A DNA stretch of 64,000 nt from Advenella sp. FME57 (GCF_014897675.1 NZ_JABUXU010000005.1:62001-126000), one strand, 5' to 3'. Numbered from the stretch's first letter, positions 16,261 through 24,991 are shown. Made by a program: numbers and translations. The notes: a model not told the origin generated them from the sequence alone.

Positions 16261-17424
16261 TCAAAGACTTGCCGACAGTTTTCTTAGGAAATTTTCGCAG
16301 TCATTCAATTGTGAAAAGTCCACGAATTCGTCGGGCTTGTGCGCCTGCTCGATCAGTCCGGGACCACACACGATGGTGGGGATGCCCAGCTGCTGGAACA
16401 GACCTGCTTCGGTGCCATAAGCAACCTTGCGTGTTTCGTGGTCCTGGGTCAGTGCCCGAACCAGTTCTGTAATCGCTGCCTGTTCAGAGGCCTCAAGCGG
16501 TGGGGCGCTGGCATCGGCGCTGATATCGATGCGCGCATCAGGATATTCTTTTTGCATGCGCGGCAGCAACTCGTTACTTACATATTCCTGAATCTTGGCC
16601 TGGATTTGCTCGCCGGGCATGCCGGGCAGATTGCGGAACTCGTAGTTGAACTGGCACTCGCCGGGGATTGTATTGACGGCAATACCGCCCTGGATTTTAT
16701 TGGAGGTGATAGTTGAATAGGCCACGTCATAGTGCTTGTCATAAGGGCCGGTATCACGATAGTGATCGGCGAGGTCGCGAATATGGCAGATCAGTCTGGC
16801 CGCGTGTTCAATGGCATTGCAGCCGAAGGGCGTGAGCGACGAGTGTGCCGCCTTGCCGTGAACGCGGCAGGTAAACAGATTAATTCCCTTGTGCGCAACC
16901 ACCACCCGCATGCCCGTGGGCTCGCCGACCACGCACCCATCTATTTTCTGATTGCGTTTTTGCAGATCCTTGAGCATGAACGGCGCGCCCGCACAACCGA
17001 CTTCTTCGTCATAGGAAAAGGCCAGATGGATGGGTTTGGTGCGCTTTTGCTGCAGGAATTCGGGCACCAGGGCCATTGCAGTCGCAATAAATCCTTTCAT
17101 ATCGCAGGTGCCGCGACCGTAGAAGCGATCTTGCGAAGGCAACAGCACAAACGGATCGCTGTTCCAGTCCTGCCCGTCCACCGGTACGACGTCGGTGTGT
17201 CCCGATAGCGCGACGCCGCCCTGGGTCTGCCCGTCGGATGCCGGCAGGGTGGCAAATAGATTGGCCTTGGCACCCTTGTCATCGGTAGTGAGCCAGCTAT
17301 CGACGCCCTGGGCGGACAGCGCGTCGCGAATGGTTTCGATCAGCCCCATGTTGGAGTTGCGACTGGTTGTGTCCATGCCGACCAGAGTGGCAAGCCATTC
17401 TTCTTTGGTGATATTGGTTGTCAT
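16261..17424 (-). CDS. argE: Acetylornithine deacetylase
   Basis: 387-residue M20-family zinc hydrolase that removes acetate from N-acetylornithine in arginine synthesis. Metal and catalytic motifs are visible: LSGHTDVVPVDGQDW (first His/Asp), GRGTCDMKGFIA, the catalytic glutamate in SYDEEVGCAGAPF, and the C-terminal His region CGPGLIEQAHKPDE. The length is typical for ArgE. AAGGACAATTTCGC precedes the ATG. It stands as a single gene, divergent from an MFS carrier. Related M20 enzymes (succinyl-diaminopimelate desuccinylase) are an alternative, but the FxTxGTEAGLF-like stretch VAYGTEAGLFQQLG fits ArgE. Confidence 0.9.
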   Translation of the reverse strand: MTTNITKEEWLATLVGMDTTSRNSNMGLIETIRDALSAQGVDSWLTTDDKGAKANLFATLPASDGQTQGGVALSGHTDVVPVDGQDWNSDPFVLLPSQDRFYGRGTCDMKGFIATAMALVPEFLQQKRTKPIHLAFSYDEEVGCAGAPFMLKDLQKRNQKIDGCVVGEPTGMRVVVAHKGINLFTCRVHGKAAHSSLTPFGCNAIEHAARLICHIRDLADHYRDTGPYDKHYDVAYSTITSNKIQGGIAVNTIPGECQFNYEFRNLPGMPGEQIQAKIQEYVSNELLPRMQKEYPDARIDISADASAPPLEASEQAAITELVRALTQDHETRKVAYGTEAGLFQQLGIPTIVCGPGLIEQAHKPDEFVDFSQLNDCENFLRKLSASL

Positions 17425-17567
17425 GCGAAATTGTCCTTGATACAGGATAAGGAGTATGGAAAAACCACAGAATCGGTGTTTTTACACGTTAACTATTCTT
17501 GCGTGCTTGTGCTGTATGTCATTACAAAGTATTTTAATTTCTATTCTAACCGGTAAAGGACATTTTC

Positions 17568-18866
17568 ATGCAATCCACCAAGGTTTCGGTGCGCAACCTG
17601 GCTGCTGCAGTCATTGGCAATGCGCTGGAATGGTACGACTTTCTGGTCTTCGCCTTCATGACGCCAATTATCGCCAGGCTCTTTTTTCCTGTGGATCCGT
17701 CCGCTGAAAGTGGTGATCTGAACGCTATTCTCATGACAACTGCAATATTCGGAGTAGGTTTTTTCATGCGGCCGGTGGGCGGCATCATCCTTGGCATGTA
17801 TGGCGACAGGAACGGGCGTAAAGCGGCGCTGGTGCTGGTCACGTCGCTGATGGCCGTGTCCATGGCAATTATCACTTTTTCGCCGACCTATCTGACCGCA
17901 GGCATTCTGGCTCCTGTCCTGATTCTGATTGCGCGGCTTATCCAGGGTTTTTCGGCAGGCGGAGAGTTCGGTACGGCCACGGCGCTATTGATTGAAATGG
18001 CGCCACCAGGCAAACGCGGATTCTACGGTTCATGGCAAATGACCGGACAGATGATCGGTCTGTTGATCGGCGCCGCAGCCGGCACCTTGATGACCGTGTA
18101 TTTTACGCAGGAAGAAATCGAAGCCTGGGCCTGGCGTATCCCGTTCTTTGTCGGGCTGATCATCATTCCGGTGGCAGTATATATTCGGCGACAACTGGAT
18201 GAAACCGAAGTGTTTCGCAATGCCAAAAAGCTGGAAGCAGCAGAAGGACGCCGTATCACGATCGGTGAACTGCTGGTCAATGCCTGGCGCGAAACAGTTC
18301 TGGGTATCGGGCTTGTGGCGGCGGCCACCGTGACCGTGTATATTACGTTCACTTATCTGGTGACGTTTGCCACGAAAATACTGAAACTGCCGCTGCAGGA
18401 AACCTTTGAAGTGCAGATGCTGGGGGCATTGTGGGTGGTTATTCTCACGCCCTTGATGGGCCTGCTGTCCGATCGCATTGGCCGCAGCCGGTTGCTGATC
18501 GGCTCACTGGGTCTGTATTTTGTGATTCTGTTCCCGATCTATTCTTGGCTCACGGCAGCACCCACCATCTCCAAACTGATTGTGGTGCAATTGGCCACCG
18601 GTCTGTGTGCGGCGGCTTTCTTTGCTGTTTTCAGTACGGTGATGGCCGTGTTGTTTCCAACGCGCGTGCGTTCGCTCGGCCTGTCCATTTCCTATAACCT
18701 GGCGGTCATGCTGATTGGCGGCTTTGCCCAGTTCATCGTTACCTGGCTGATTCAGCAGACCGGTTCACCCATGGCGCCAACCTATTATGTGATGTTCGGG
18801 GTTGGTCTGGGACTGGTTGCGGCCATCATATTGGGCAAACGTGCCGATAGCGAAGTGACGCACTGA
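17568..18866 (+). CDS. MFS transporter, metabolite:H+ symporter type
   Basis: 432-residue inner-membrane carrier with 12 predicted helices, of the metabolite:H+ symporter branch (relatives of ProP, KgtP, ShiA and CitA). Marks are GNALEWYDFLVFAF in helix 1, the RPVGGIILGMYGDRNGRK loop between helices 2 and 3, and RLIQGFSAGGEFGTATALLIE in helix 4. AAAGGACATTTTC gives the ribosome site. It probably imports an organic acid or zwitterion with protons. It ends at a strong bidirectional terminator. The substrate cannot be assigned, since no pathway genes adjoin it. Confidence 0.9.
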   Translation: MQSTKVSVRNLAAAVIGNALEWYDFLVFAFMTPIIARLFFPVDPSAESGDLNAILMTTAIFGVGFFMRPVGGIILGMYGDRNGRKAALVLVTSLMAVSMAIITFSPTYLTAGILAPVLILIARLIQGFSAGGEFGTATALLIEMAPPGKRGFYGSWQMTGQMIGLLIGAAAGTLMTVYFTQEEIEAWAWRIPFFVGLIIIPVAVYIRRQLDETEVFRNAKKLEAAEGRRITIGELLVNAWRETVLGIGLVAAATVTVYITFTYLVTFATKILKLPLQETFEVQMLGALWVVILTPLMGLLSDRIGRSRLLIGSLGLYFVILFPIYSWLTAAPTISKLIVVQLATGLCAAAFFAVFSTVMAVLFPTRVRSLGLSISYNLAVMLIGGFAQFIVTWLIQQTGSPMAPTYYVMFGVGLGLVAAIILGKRADSEVTH

Positions 18867-18904
18867 TGGTGCCCGTGCAGGTTGGTAGTTGACATAGCAG
18901 TAAT

Positions 18905-18936
18905 AAAGGCCACATGGCGATTGTCATGTGGCCTTT
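18905..18936. terminator. Bidirectional intrinsic terminator
   Basis: Perfect 12-bp stem AAAGGCCACATG / CATGTGGCCTTT with an 8-base loop; AAAGG and CCTTT ends give short T-runs on both strands. It separates the MFS gene (+) from the OsmC gene (-). Confidence 0.85.
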
Positions 18937-19011
18937 GGTATTTCAAAACGGGTATTTCGAAGTGGCTATGTCAACGCTGAGGCATTTGCCGGCTGCTCGC
19001 GCACACCTGCG

Positions 19012-19488
19012 TTATTGCGCTGCGGCGACCCGAATTTCCGGTTCGACTTCTATCGGAAAATTCACCGAACTGGCAATAAAGCATTTTGCGTGGGCGTCGT
19101 GATGCAATTGGCGAGCCTTGTCGATATCCTGCTCTCGGCTAATGGTGATGACTGGCCGAAGCACAATCTTGCTGAAGGCACCACCATTGGCGTGGGTCAC
19201 CATAACGCCATGGGCCTGATCGATATAGCTCATGACCTGTATGCGGGCGTCTGAACACAGATGCAGGTACCACAATTTATGACAGGCAGACACGGAGGCC
19301 ACAAGAAGGTCTTCAGGATTCCAGCGCTGCGCATCGCCGGCAAATGCCGCATCCGAAGAGCCTGCGATATCGGGTTTGCCATTGGCACGGATGACGTGGT
19401 CGCGATCATAACTTTTATAGTCGCGCGTCCCAACACCGCGATTGCCGGTCCATTCGATGATAACGTCATAGTTGTGAGTGACTGCCAT
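19012..19488 (-). CDS. OsmC-family protein (peroxide/organic hydroperoxide reductase-like)
   Basis: 158-residue OsmC/Ohr-fold protein. It shows HNYDVIIEWTGNRG at the start, the conserved NPEDLLVASVSACHKLWYLH with the first redox Cys, and AHAKCFIASSVNFP with the second. Such proteins reduce organic hydroperoxides with thiols. The start at 19488 follows CAGGAGCAGACC; an upstream in-frame ATG at 19560 has no such site. The next upstream gene on the same strand (an ABM monooxygenase) is about 80 bases away, so a small operon is possible. The specific subfamily is not clear. Confidence 0.88.
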   Translation of the reverse strand: MAVTHNYDVIIEWTGNRGVGTRDYKSYDRDHVIRANGKPDIAGSSDAAFAGDAQRWNPEDLLVASVSACHKLWYLHLCSDARIQVMSYIDQAHGVMVTHANGGAFSKIVLRPVITISREQDIDKARQLHHDAHAKCFIASSVNFPIEVEPEIRVAAAQ

Positions 19489-19569
19489 GGTCTGCTCCTG
19501 GTGCAGGAATGATAAAAACATCGGGCTGGGCGAAGGACCCGCCATGATCGTTGCCCGCACATTGTAACT

Positions 19570-19959
19570 TCAGACGGTCAGATCGGTCCTGATCGGTTTC
19601 CATACCTGTATCTGTCTGGGTTGCTCCAGCAGTTCCGGCAGGATATCCCAGAAAGCCTGGCGATAAGGCCTGTGCATCTGGACATTCAGCACATCTTCAC
19701 GATCCAGCCAGGTTTCAGAGAGCATATAGACGGTGTCCGATACCGGGTCGCGGTGCAGCGCTGCATTGACGAATGTGGTTTCGTCGCGCATGGCGTCCAG
19801 CACGGGTTCCAGTAGCGCGAGAAACTGTGCTTGCGTGCCCGCTTTCAGATGAAAGATAATGACGTAGGTCTCTTCTGTAGGCTGACTCACAGACGATACA
19901 AGCGTACGGTGATTTGTATTTTTGTGTAAGTCAGGACTTGATGTGGACAGCTCGATCAT
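19570..19959 (-). CDS. Antibiotic biosynthesis monooxygenase (ABM) domain protein
   Basis: 129-residue protein with an ABM-type dimeric alpha/beta barrel from about residue 30: ETYVIIFHLKAGTQAQFLAL, MLSETWLDREDVLNVQMHRPY and the C-terminal PRQIQVWKPI. Relatives such as YgiN oxidise quinols, while others only bind hydrophobic ligands. AAGGAATATCGC precedes the ATG. It lies ahead of the osmC-like gene, in keeping with a role in redox or electrophile stress, though this is inference from context. Confidence 0.82.
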   Translation of the reverse strand: MIELSTSSPDLHKNTNHRTLVSSVSQPTEETYVIIFHLKAGTQAQFLALLEPVLDAMRDETTFVNAALHRDPVSDTVYMLSETWLDREDVLNVQMHRPYRQAFWDILPELLEQPRQIQVWKPIRTDLTV

Positions 19960-20213
19960 GCGATATTCCTTTTATTTTACGAATCGATGGCAATTGTCAT
20001 CGGGCCGCAGGTGTGGTGTGATGAGTTCGGTTGCATCTACTGTGATGTAAAACGCGGCGCATGTCCATTACCAGCCAGGTAATGGTTTATTGTTCAGGAC
20101 CCGATTATGATTGAGCCAACAAGCTGCTTTTGCTTTTGTATTTGTGGTGACACGCCAGACCGCCCGTGTGTGCGTCCGCATGCCTGCGCCGACCATTCAA
20201 ACCTGCGAAAATC

Positions 20214-21014
20214 ATGACACAAACCACTGTTGGAGGTCTCATACGCGACTGGCGACAACGACGGCGCTACAGTCAGCTGGACCTGGCCTGCCTGGCAAAT
20301 ATTTCCGCCCGGCATTTGAGTTTCATGGAGACCGGCAGGGCGCAGCCCAGCCGCCAGATGTTGCTTTTACTGGCTGAACATCTGGATATTCCCCTGCGGC
20401 AGCGCAATGAAATGCTGCTGTGCGCCGGCTATGCCCCTCACTATGCCGAACATGCGCTGAACGATGCGCCGCTGCATGAAGCGCATAGCGCGATCACTGC
20501 CTTGCTGACGGCGCATGAACCTTTTCCTGCCATGGCGGTGGATGGCCACTGGAATTTGGTGCATGCCAACCGCAGCCTGTCGTTGTTGCTTGCCGATGTG
20601 GCGCCTGAGCTGTTGGAGGCGCCGGTTAACGTACTGCGGCTGGGCCTGCATCCGCAAGGGCTGGCAGCGCGCATTCTCAATTTTTCTGAATGGCGTGCGC
20701 ATTTGCTGCAACGGTTGCAGCGCCAGTACGAGCAGACGGCCGACCCGTGGCTGCTGGCGCTGTATGATGAGCTGGTTGCCTATCCCACCCCGGATGGCAT
20801 CCCGCATCTGCCGCGTGTCAACCATACCATTGCCGTGCCATTGCAGCTGGACACGAACGAGGGTGTGTTGTCTTTACTGAGCGCGACCATGACCTTTGGG
20901 ACCCCTTTGGAGGTTGCGCTTTCGGAGTTGGTGCTGGAAATATTTTTGCCGGCCAATGCCGGTTCTGCAGCGATCCTGCGGAATCTGGACATGCCTGTGG
21001 AGCAGATGGCTTGA
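20214..21014 (+). CDS. XRE-family regulator with MmyB-like ligand domain
   Basis: 266-residue transcription regulator. The N-terminal helix-turn-helix (IRDWRQRRRYSQLDLACLAN then ISARHLSFMETGRAQPSRQM) is of the XRE/Cro type; the C-terminal part (FPAMAVDGHWNLVHANRSL, LLALYDELVAYPTP, GVLSLLSATMTFGTPLEVAL) matches the MmyB-like PAS-fold ligand-binding domain. The ATG at 20214 fits the family N-terminus; the frame is open further upstream without a ribosome site. It is followed after 63 bases by an arylamine N-acetyltransferase gene, which it may regulate. Ligands of this family are thought to be fatty acids, but none is established here. Confidence 0.9.
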   Translation: MTQTTVGGLIRDWRQRRRYSQLDLACLANISARHLSFMETGRAQPSRQMLLLLAEHLDIPLRQRNEMLLCAGYAPHYAEHALNDAPLHEAHSAITALLTAHEPFPAMAVDGHWNLVHANRSLSLLLADVAPELLEAPVNVLRLGLHPQGLAARILNFSEWRAHLLQRLQRQYEQTADPWLLALYDELVAYPTPDGIPHLPRVNHTIAVPLQLDTNEGVLSLLSATMTFGTPLEVALSELVLEIFLPANAGSAAILRNLDMPVEQMA

Positions 21015-21077
21015 CCTTAATGTAGGTTGAGGTTTTACACTGCGATCGTCATTTATTCTTTTACCCGGAGTGTTTTG

Positions 21078-21971
21078 ATGAAGACCCCGCTCACAGATTA
21101 CAAAATCGATCTGAATGCGTATTTTGCCAAACTCGGTTATACAGGATCCCAGGACCCCACGCTGGAGACGCTGGCAGCGCTGCAGTTGTTGCACCAGAAG
21201 ACTATTTCATTTGAAAATCTGGACCCGTTTCTGAACCGGTCGGTTCCGATCGATTTGCCCAGCCTTGAGCACAAACTGGTATTCAGTGAGCGCGGCGGGT
21301 ACTGCTATGAACAGAATTTGCTGTTCGCCCATGTGTTGCGCCGTCTGGGCTTTACTGTGTCCAATCTGCTGGCGCGTGTGCTGTGGGGTGCCGACGATAA
21401 TGCCATTACCCCTCGCTCCCATATGCTGCTGCATGTCAGGCTGGATCATCGCCCTTACATTGTCGACGTGGGCTTTGGCGGCAACTCCATTCCCGCGCCC
21501 ATGGTGATGAACCGGGAAAATCTGCAGCAAACCAGCCACGGCACTTATCGCTGTCTGCTGATTGATGGCGATTACTGGCTACAGGTTCATACCAACACAG
21601 GCTGGCGCAATATGTACCGGTTCGATTTGACCCGGCAGCATCCGGTGGACTACATTGCGCCCAACTATTACACATCCACGCACGACGATTCCCATTTCCG
21701 TCATTCCGTTGTGGCAGCCAGGATTTTCCAGAATGGGCGCTATACCTTGCGCAACAATCTGCTAACCACGCGTTATGAGGATGGACAGACTGAACAGACC
21801 ATGCTGGAAAGCGCGCAAGCGGCGCAAGCCGCGTTGCATGACGTTTTTGGGATTTGCGTGCCGGATATGACGGCGTTTGCAAAGAAATGGCAGCTGTTAG
21901 CCCAGGGATGGGAAATGGGCGCCCGGTCCCTCGTCCGAGAGCCTGTCCAGGTAGTTGCGCAAGGGGCATGA
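21078..21971 (+). CDS. nat: Arylamine N-acetyltransferase
   Basis: 297-residue enzyme that transfers acetyl from acetyl-CoA to arylamines or hydrazines. The Cys-His-Asp triad is visible: Cys in [14 protein letters not shown], His in [10 protein letters not shown] and Asp in [10 protein letters not shown]. The length is usual for bacterial NATs. CCCGGAGTGTTTTG before the ATG at 21078 supports this start over an ATG 51 bases upstream. Its last 75 bases overlap the 3' end of the convergent soxR gene. In some bacteria NAT takes part in aromatic catabolism; here the neighbours suggest detoxification. Confidence 0.93.
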   Translation: MKTPLTDYKIDLNAYFAKLGYTGSQDPTLETLAALQLLHQKTISFENLDPFLNRSVPIDLPSLEHKLVFSERGGYCYEQNLLFAHVLRRLGFTVSNLLARVLWGADDNAITPRSHMLLHVRLDHRPYIVDVGFGGNSIPAPMVMNRENLQQTSHGTYRCLLIDGDYWLQVHTNTGWRNMYRFDLTRQHPVDYIAPNYYTSTHDDSHFRHSVVAARIFQNGRYTLRNNLLTTRYEDGQTEQTMLESAQAAQAALHDVFGICVPDMTAFAKKWQLLAQGWEMGARSLVREPVQVVAQGA

Positions 21972-22358
21972 CGCAATCGACAGGCAACCACACCCTATGC
22001 ATTCGGTAAGCTGATCGCGCAGGCTGGTCAGCGTCCGGATGCGGTCGCTCAGATCATCATGCCAGACCTGGGACATGCGTTCCCAGTCTGCTGCGCTCGG
22101 GGTCCGGCCGCTGGGCAGGGTGGCAAACGCTTCGGCAATTTCCGTCAATGGAATGCCCACCCGCTGTGCAACCTTGATAATGGCCACTCTGCGCAGGACT
22201 TCGCGTTTGTAGCGGCGCTGGTTGCCGCTGTTTCGTACGCTGGCAATTAATCCCTTGCGTTCATAAAAGTGCAGCGCAGATACCGCCACGCCGCTGCGTC
22301 GGGCTACGTCGCCCACCGACAGTAGTTTTCCGTGTTCTTCAGGTTTTATCTCTGGCAT
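21897..22358 (-). CDS. soxR: Redox-sensitive MerR-family activator SoxR
   Basis: 153-residue MerR-type regulator sensing redox-cycling compounds through a 2Fe-2S cluster. The N-terminal winged helix-turn-helix is [20 protein letters not shown] with YERKGLI; the C-terminal metal site [19 protein letters not shown] has the four-cysteine C-x2-C-x-C-x5-C pattern diagnostic for SoxR. There is no soxS here, as is normal outside enterobacteria, where SoxR controls oxidoreductases and efflux pumps directly. It overlaps the nat gene tail to tail by 75 bases, so the two 3' ends are antisense to each other. Confidence 0.93.
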   Translation of the reverse strand: MPEIKPEEHGKLLSVGDVARRSGVAVSALHFYERKGLIASVRNSGNQRRYKREVLRRVAIIKVAQRVGIPLTEIAEAFATLPSGRTPSAADWERMSQVWHDDLSDRIRTLTSLRDQLTECIGCGCLSIASCPLRNYLDRLSDEGPGAHFPSLG

Positions 22359-22647
22359 GGGCGCTCCCGCACCTCAACTATGGTTCAGTGATTATATCTG
22401 TGATCGGCCCGCTGCCGGTGTGCCAGGGGCGGCGGTGCGTGAACAGGTAGCGCAAGCTGCGAGCGCATAGCAATATCCATGGCCGTATTGCGGGCAATCG
22501 ATTGCATGTGAAATATCCCTGTGGTTGTTGTGGTCTATAAATTTAAAAAATATGATCCACGTCAAGAAACCTCCTGAGTGCAACTGGCGGCGATGCGCAT
22601 GGTGCTGCACAATAGCAGTGGCATTTAACAGAAGAGATTAGAAAGAT

Positions 22648-23646
22648 ATGACCGATCCGGTGACGGCGCAATTTGCGCAACGTATCAGTAATATGGCAGT
22701 TGAAAATATGCCGGTTGCGGCTACAGAACAGATTCGCTGGCGTGTGCTCAAGGCACTTGCAGCGATACTGAGCGCAGACATAAACCGGCAGGTAACCGTG
22801 CCGCGTACCACCACCACTATCGGCACCAGCGCCAGCAGCGGCTCGCAGGCCGCTATGGACACAACAGGATATATTCAGAACCAACCGGTGTTATCAGCCT
22901 TGTCAACTGGCGTGATGCTTGAAATCCCACAGCCTGGTGCAGATGCGCATTCCGGGTTCATGACAGTGGACGCCGCCGTCATTCCTGCTGCTTGGGCGCT
23001 CGTCCAGGCCTGTCAGGGCAGCGGGCACGTGTTCATGAGCGCGCTGGCCGCCGGTTACCTTGCAACAAGGGTATTGGCCGATCTGCCTGATATCGATCAC
23101 AGCCCTGCCTGGCGGGGCGGCGCTGTTAATGGAACGGTCGGAGCCGCGGTGGCGGCAGCCAGAGCAAGCCAGTTACCCGCAACCGCGACGCTGGATGCAA
23201 TGGGATTTGCTGCTGCGCAGGCGGCGCAATTGGCGGAAAATGCGGCAACAGCGGCTCAGGCCAGGATACACGATGCTATCGGTGGCGTTTCCCAGGACCC
23301 GCCCGATCTTCCCGGCCCCGGCCGGTCCGCGATGGATGGAGTGCTATCGGCCCATATGGCGACATTGGGCGGTCACTGTCCGCCTGCATTGATTGAGCAA
23401 CTACAGCTGCGTATGGGCACCGTGAACCTGAATCGCGCCTTGTCTGACGCCTGGGTCGCTGTCCAACGCAACCGGCCATGCACCGGGATCGAGGCCATAC
23501 GGGGTTTCCGGAAGCAGGTTGCATCAGTCATCAGCAATGGCGAGGCCGAGAGGATTATCGGCTTGATACTGCATCTGGAATATACTGCCCCGGGTGAGCT
23601 GACGACCTATGTGAATGAGCGGATTGCCTCCCGTCTGGATTCATAA
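22648..23646 (+). CDS. Diverged MmgE/PrpD-like protein
   Basis: 332-residue protein with weak but recognisable similarity to the MmgE/PrpD helical dehydratase/isomerase family: an N-terminal FAQRISNMAVENMP helix, HSGFMTVDAAVIPAAWAL, and the alpha-helical GGAVNGTVGAAVAAARASQL followed by MGFAAAQAAQLAEN. It is about 120 residues shorter than typical members (around 450), and the expected catalytic Asp/Lys/His region is not clear, so activity is doubtful. It is a single gene ahead of the ParD-like/map unit. The call rests on pattern memory and could be wrong in detail. Confidence 0.5.
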   Translation: MTDPVTAQFAQRISNMAVENMPVAATEQIRWRVLKALAAILSADINRQVTVPRTTTTIGTSASSGSQAAMDTTGYIQNQPVLSALSTGVMLEIPQPGADAHSGFMTVDAAVIPAAWALVQACQGSGHVFMSALAAGYLATRVLADLPDIDHSPAWRGGAVNGTVGAAVAAARASQLPATATLDAMGFAAAQAAQLAENAATAAQARIHDAIGGVSQDPPDLPGPGRSAMDGVLSAHMATLGGHCPPALIEQLQLRMGTVNLNRALSDAWVAVQRNRPCTGIEAIRGFRKQVASVISNGEAERIIGLILHLEYTAPGELTTYVNERIASRLDS

Positions 23647-23670
23647 GTCCGGTCACCCATCTGCGTATCG

Positions 23671-23679
23671 TGATATACT
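23671..23679 (+). promoter_or_regulatory. Extended -10 promoter of the ParD-like/map operon
   Basis: TGATATACT fits an extended -10 (TGN-TATACT). No clear -35 box is present, as is common for this class. Transcription should begin near 23686, eight bases before a 34-bp palindrome. Confidence 0.6.
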
Positions 23680-23693
23680 AAACATATGCGTTT

Positions 23694-23727
23694 CATATAA
23701 CATCATTCAGCTGAATGACGTTATATG
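23694..23727. repeat. 34-bp near-perfect palindrome at the transcription start of the ParD-like/map operon
   Basis: Two 17-base arms meeting without spacer: CATATAAC-A-TCATTCAG and CTGAATGA-C-GTTATATG, with a single mismatched pair. In DNA it could be an operator for an autoregulator such as the ParD-like protein; in RNA it folds into a long hairpin right at the 5' end. Confidence 0.8.
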
Positions 23728-23729
23728 TT

Positions 23730-23758
23730 GGCGTGGCCTTGCGGTCGCGCCATTTTTT
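23730..23758 (+). terminator. Intrinsic terminator inside the leader of the ParD-like/map operon
   Basis: 9-bp GC-rich stem GGCGTGGCC / GGTCGCGCC (two wobble pairs) with loop TTGC, followed by ATTTTTTAT. It ends 22 bases before the ParD-like ATG. It may serve the MmgE/PrpD-like gene upstream, attenuate the operon, or end a roughly 75-base RNA starting near 23686. Confidence 0.8.
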
Positions 23759-23779
23759 ATTACCGACTCCGGACAAATT

Positions 23780-24040
23780 ATGGGTATTGTAAAAATTTCC
23801 GATCAGATGCATGAAAACCTGCGTCTGGCCAGTACGGCGCTTAGTCGTTCCATCAACGCTCAGGCCGAGCACTGGATGCGCATTGGCATGCTGGCTGAAA
23901 TGTATCCCGATCTTGATCATAGCGACCTGTGCCGTCTGCTGGTGCAGGCCGGGCAGAGTGGCTCGCTGGATCTGAACTCGATCTCGACCATGGGTACAGC
24001 GGCGATCCGTGCAGGTGTGCCTGCGGGGGCGCGTCAATGA
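23780..24040 (+). CDS. ParD-like antitoxin-type protein
   Basis: 86-residue protein of the ParD-like family. It starts MGIVKISDQMHENLRLASTA, a ribbon-helix-helix type beginning, continues SRSINAQAEHWMRIGMLAEM and ends in a less conserved region. The stop overlaps the ATG of a methionine aminopeptidase gene (ATGA), so the two are translationally coupled. No RelE/ParE-type toxin is nearby; the aminopeptidase occupies the toxin's place. The pairing occurs in other proteobacteria, but its purpose is not established. The upstream 34-bp palindrome is a likely binding site for it (inference). Confidence 0.8.
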   Translation: MGIVKISDQMHENLRLASTALSRSINAQAEHWMRIGMLAEMYPDLDHSDLCRLLVQAGQSGSLDLNSISTMGTAAIRAGVPAGARQ

Positions 24041-24828
24041 GTCAGCGCGTTTCCATCAAAAGTGCCCAGGACATAGCCAAGGCGCGGATCGCCGGCCGAC
24101 TTGCGGCCGATGTTCTGCATATGATTGCGCCGCATGTGAAAGCCGGTGTAACAACCGATGAGCTGGACCGTTTGTGCAACGACTATATCGTGAATGTCCA
24201 GAACACCATCCCTGCCAATATCGGATATCACGGGTTTCCCAAAACCCTGTGTACGTCGGTCAACCATGTCATTTGTCATGGCATTCCTTCCGATAAGGTG
24301 CTGCGCAACGGCGATATCATCAATATCGACGTGGCTATCATCAAGGATGGCTGGTACGGAGACACCAGTCGCATGTATTTTGTGGGAGAGCCGGGGCCGC
24401 TGGCCAGGCGCCTGGTACATACGACCTATGAAGCCATGGTGGCCGGCATCCGTCAGGTGCGTCCTGGCGCTACATTGGGTGATGTCGGCTACGCCATACA
24501 AAGCGTAGCCCACCGCGAAGGGTTCAGTATCGTACGCGAATATTGTGGTCACGGTATCGGACAGATCTACCATGATGATCCGCAAGTGTTGCACTACGGG
24601 CGGCCGGGCGAGGGGCTCAGGTTGCAGGAAGGCATGATGTTTACCATTGAACCCATGGTCAATGCCGGCAAACGCCATTCGCGGCAACTGGCCGATGGCT
24701 GGACGGTGGTTACCAAGGACCACTCACTGTCGGCTCAGTGGGAGCATATGGTCGTGGTCACCGCCGACGGGTTTGAAGTACTTACCCCCTGGCCGGAAGA
24801 TCAGGACGGCTACGAACCCATTGGCTGA
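24037..24828 (+). CDS. map: Type I methionine aminopeptidase
   Basis: 263-residue dinuclear-metal peptidase that removes the initiator methionine from new proteins. The pita-bread fold residues are visible: YHGFPKTLCTSVNHVICHG, the metal ligands Asp in IINIDVAIIKDGWYGDTSRM, His in YCGHGIGQIYHDDP, Glu in FTIEPMVNAG and the last Glu in WEHMVVVTADG. The start at 24037 overlaps the ParD-like stop. Most Burkholderiales carry a housekeeping map next to rpsB, so this is probably a second copy with a separate role, though that cannot be checked within the window. Confidence 0.94.
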   Translation: MSQRVSIKSAQDIAKARIAGRLAADVLHMIAPHVKAGVTTDELDRLCNDYIVNVQNTIPANIGYHGFPKTLCTSVNHVICHGIPSDKVLRNGDIINIDVAIIKDGWYGDTSRMYFVGEPGPLARRLVHTTYEAMVAGIRQVRPGATLGDVGYAIQSVAHREGFSIVREYCGHGIGQIYHDDPQVLHYGRPGEGLRLQEGMMFTIEPMVNAGKRHSRQLADGWTVVTKDHSLSAQWEHMVVVTADGFEVLTPWPEDQDGYEPIG

Positions 24829-24959
24829 GCATCGCAAGGGTGGTGAACCGGGCAAGGCGCAGGCGATTGCCCGCGTTCGTGCCCGACAAATCAGGTAGAG
24901 GCCGATTCTGCGGTACGATTACCGTCGGCGCCGCAAGAGCGCAAGCACTCTGATCTGTG

Positions 24960-24991
24960 GTCATCCTGGCGCGCCAGGCACCCAGGATGAC
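24960..24991 (+). terminator. Terminator candidate of the ParD-like/map operon
   Basis: Perfect 10-bp arms GTCATCCTGG / CCAGGATGAC with a 12-base loop. A small GGCA/TGCC hairpin followed by TTTTTT comes just after (near 24995-25012) and may be the actual release site. Confidence 0.65.
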
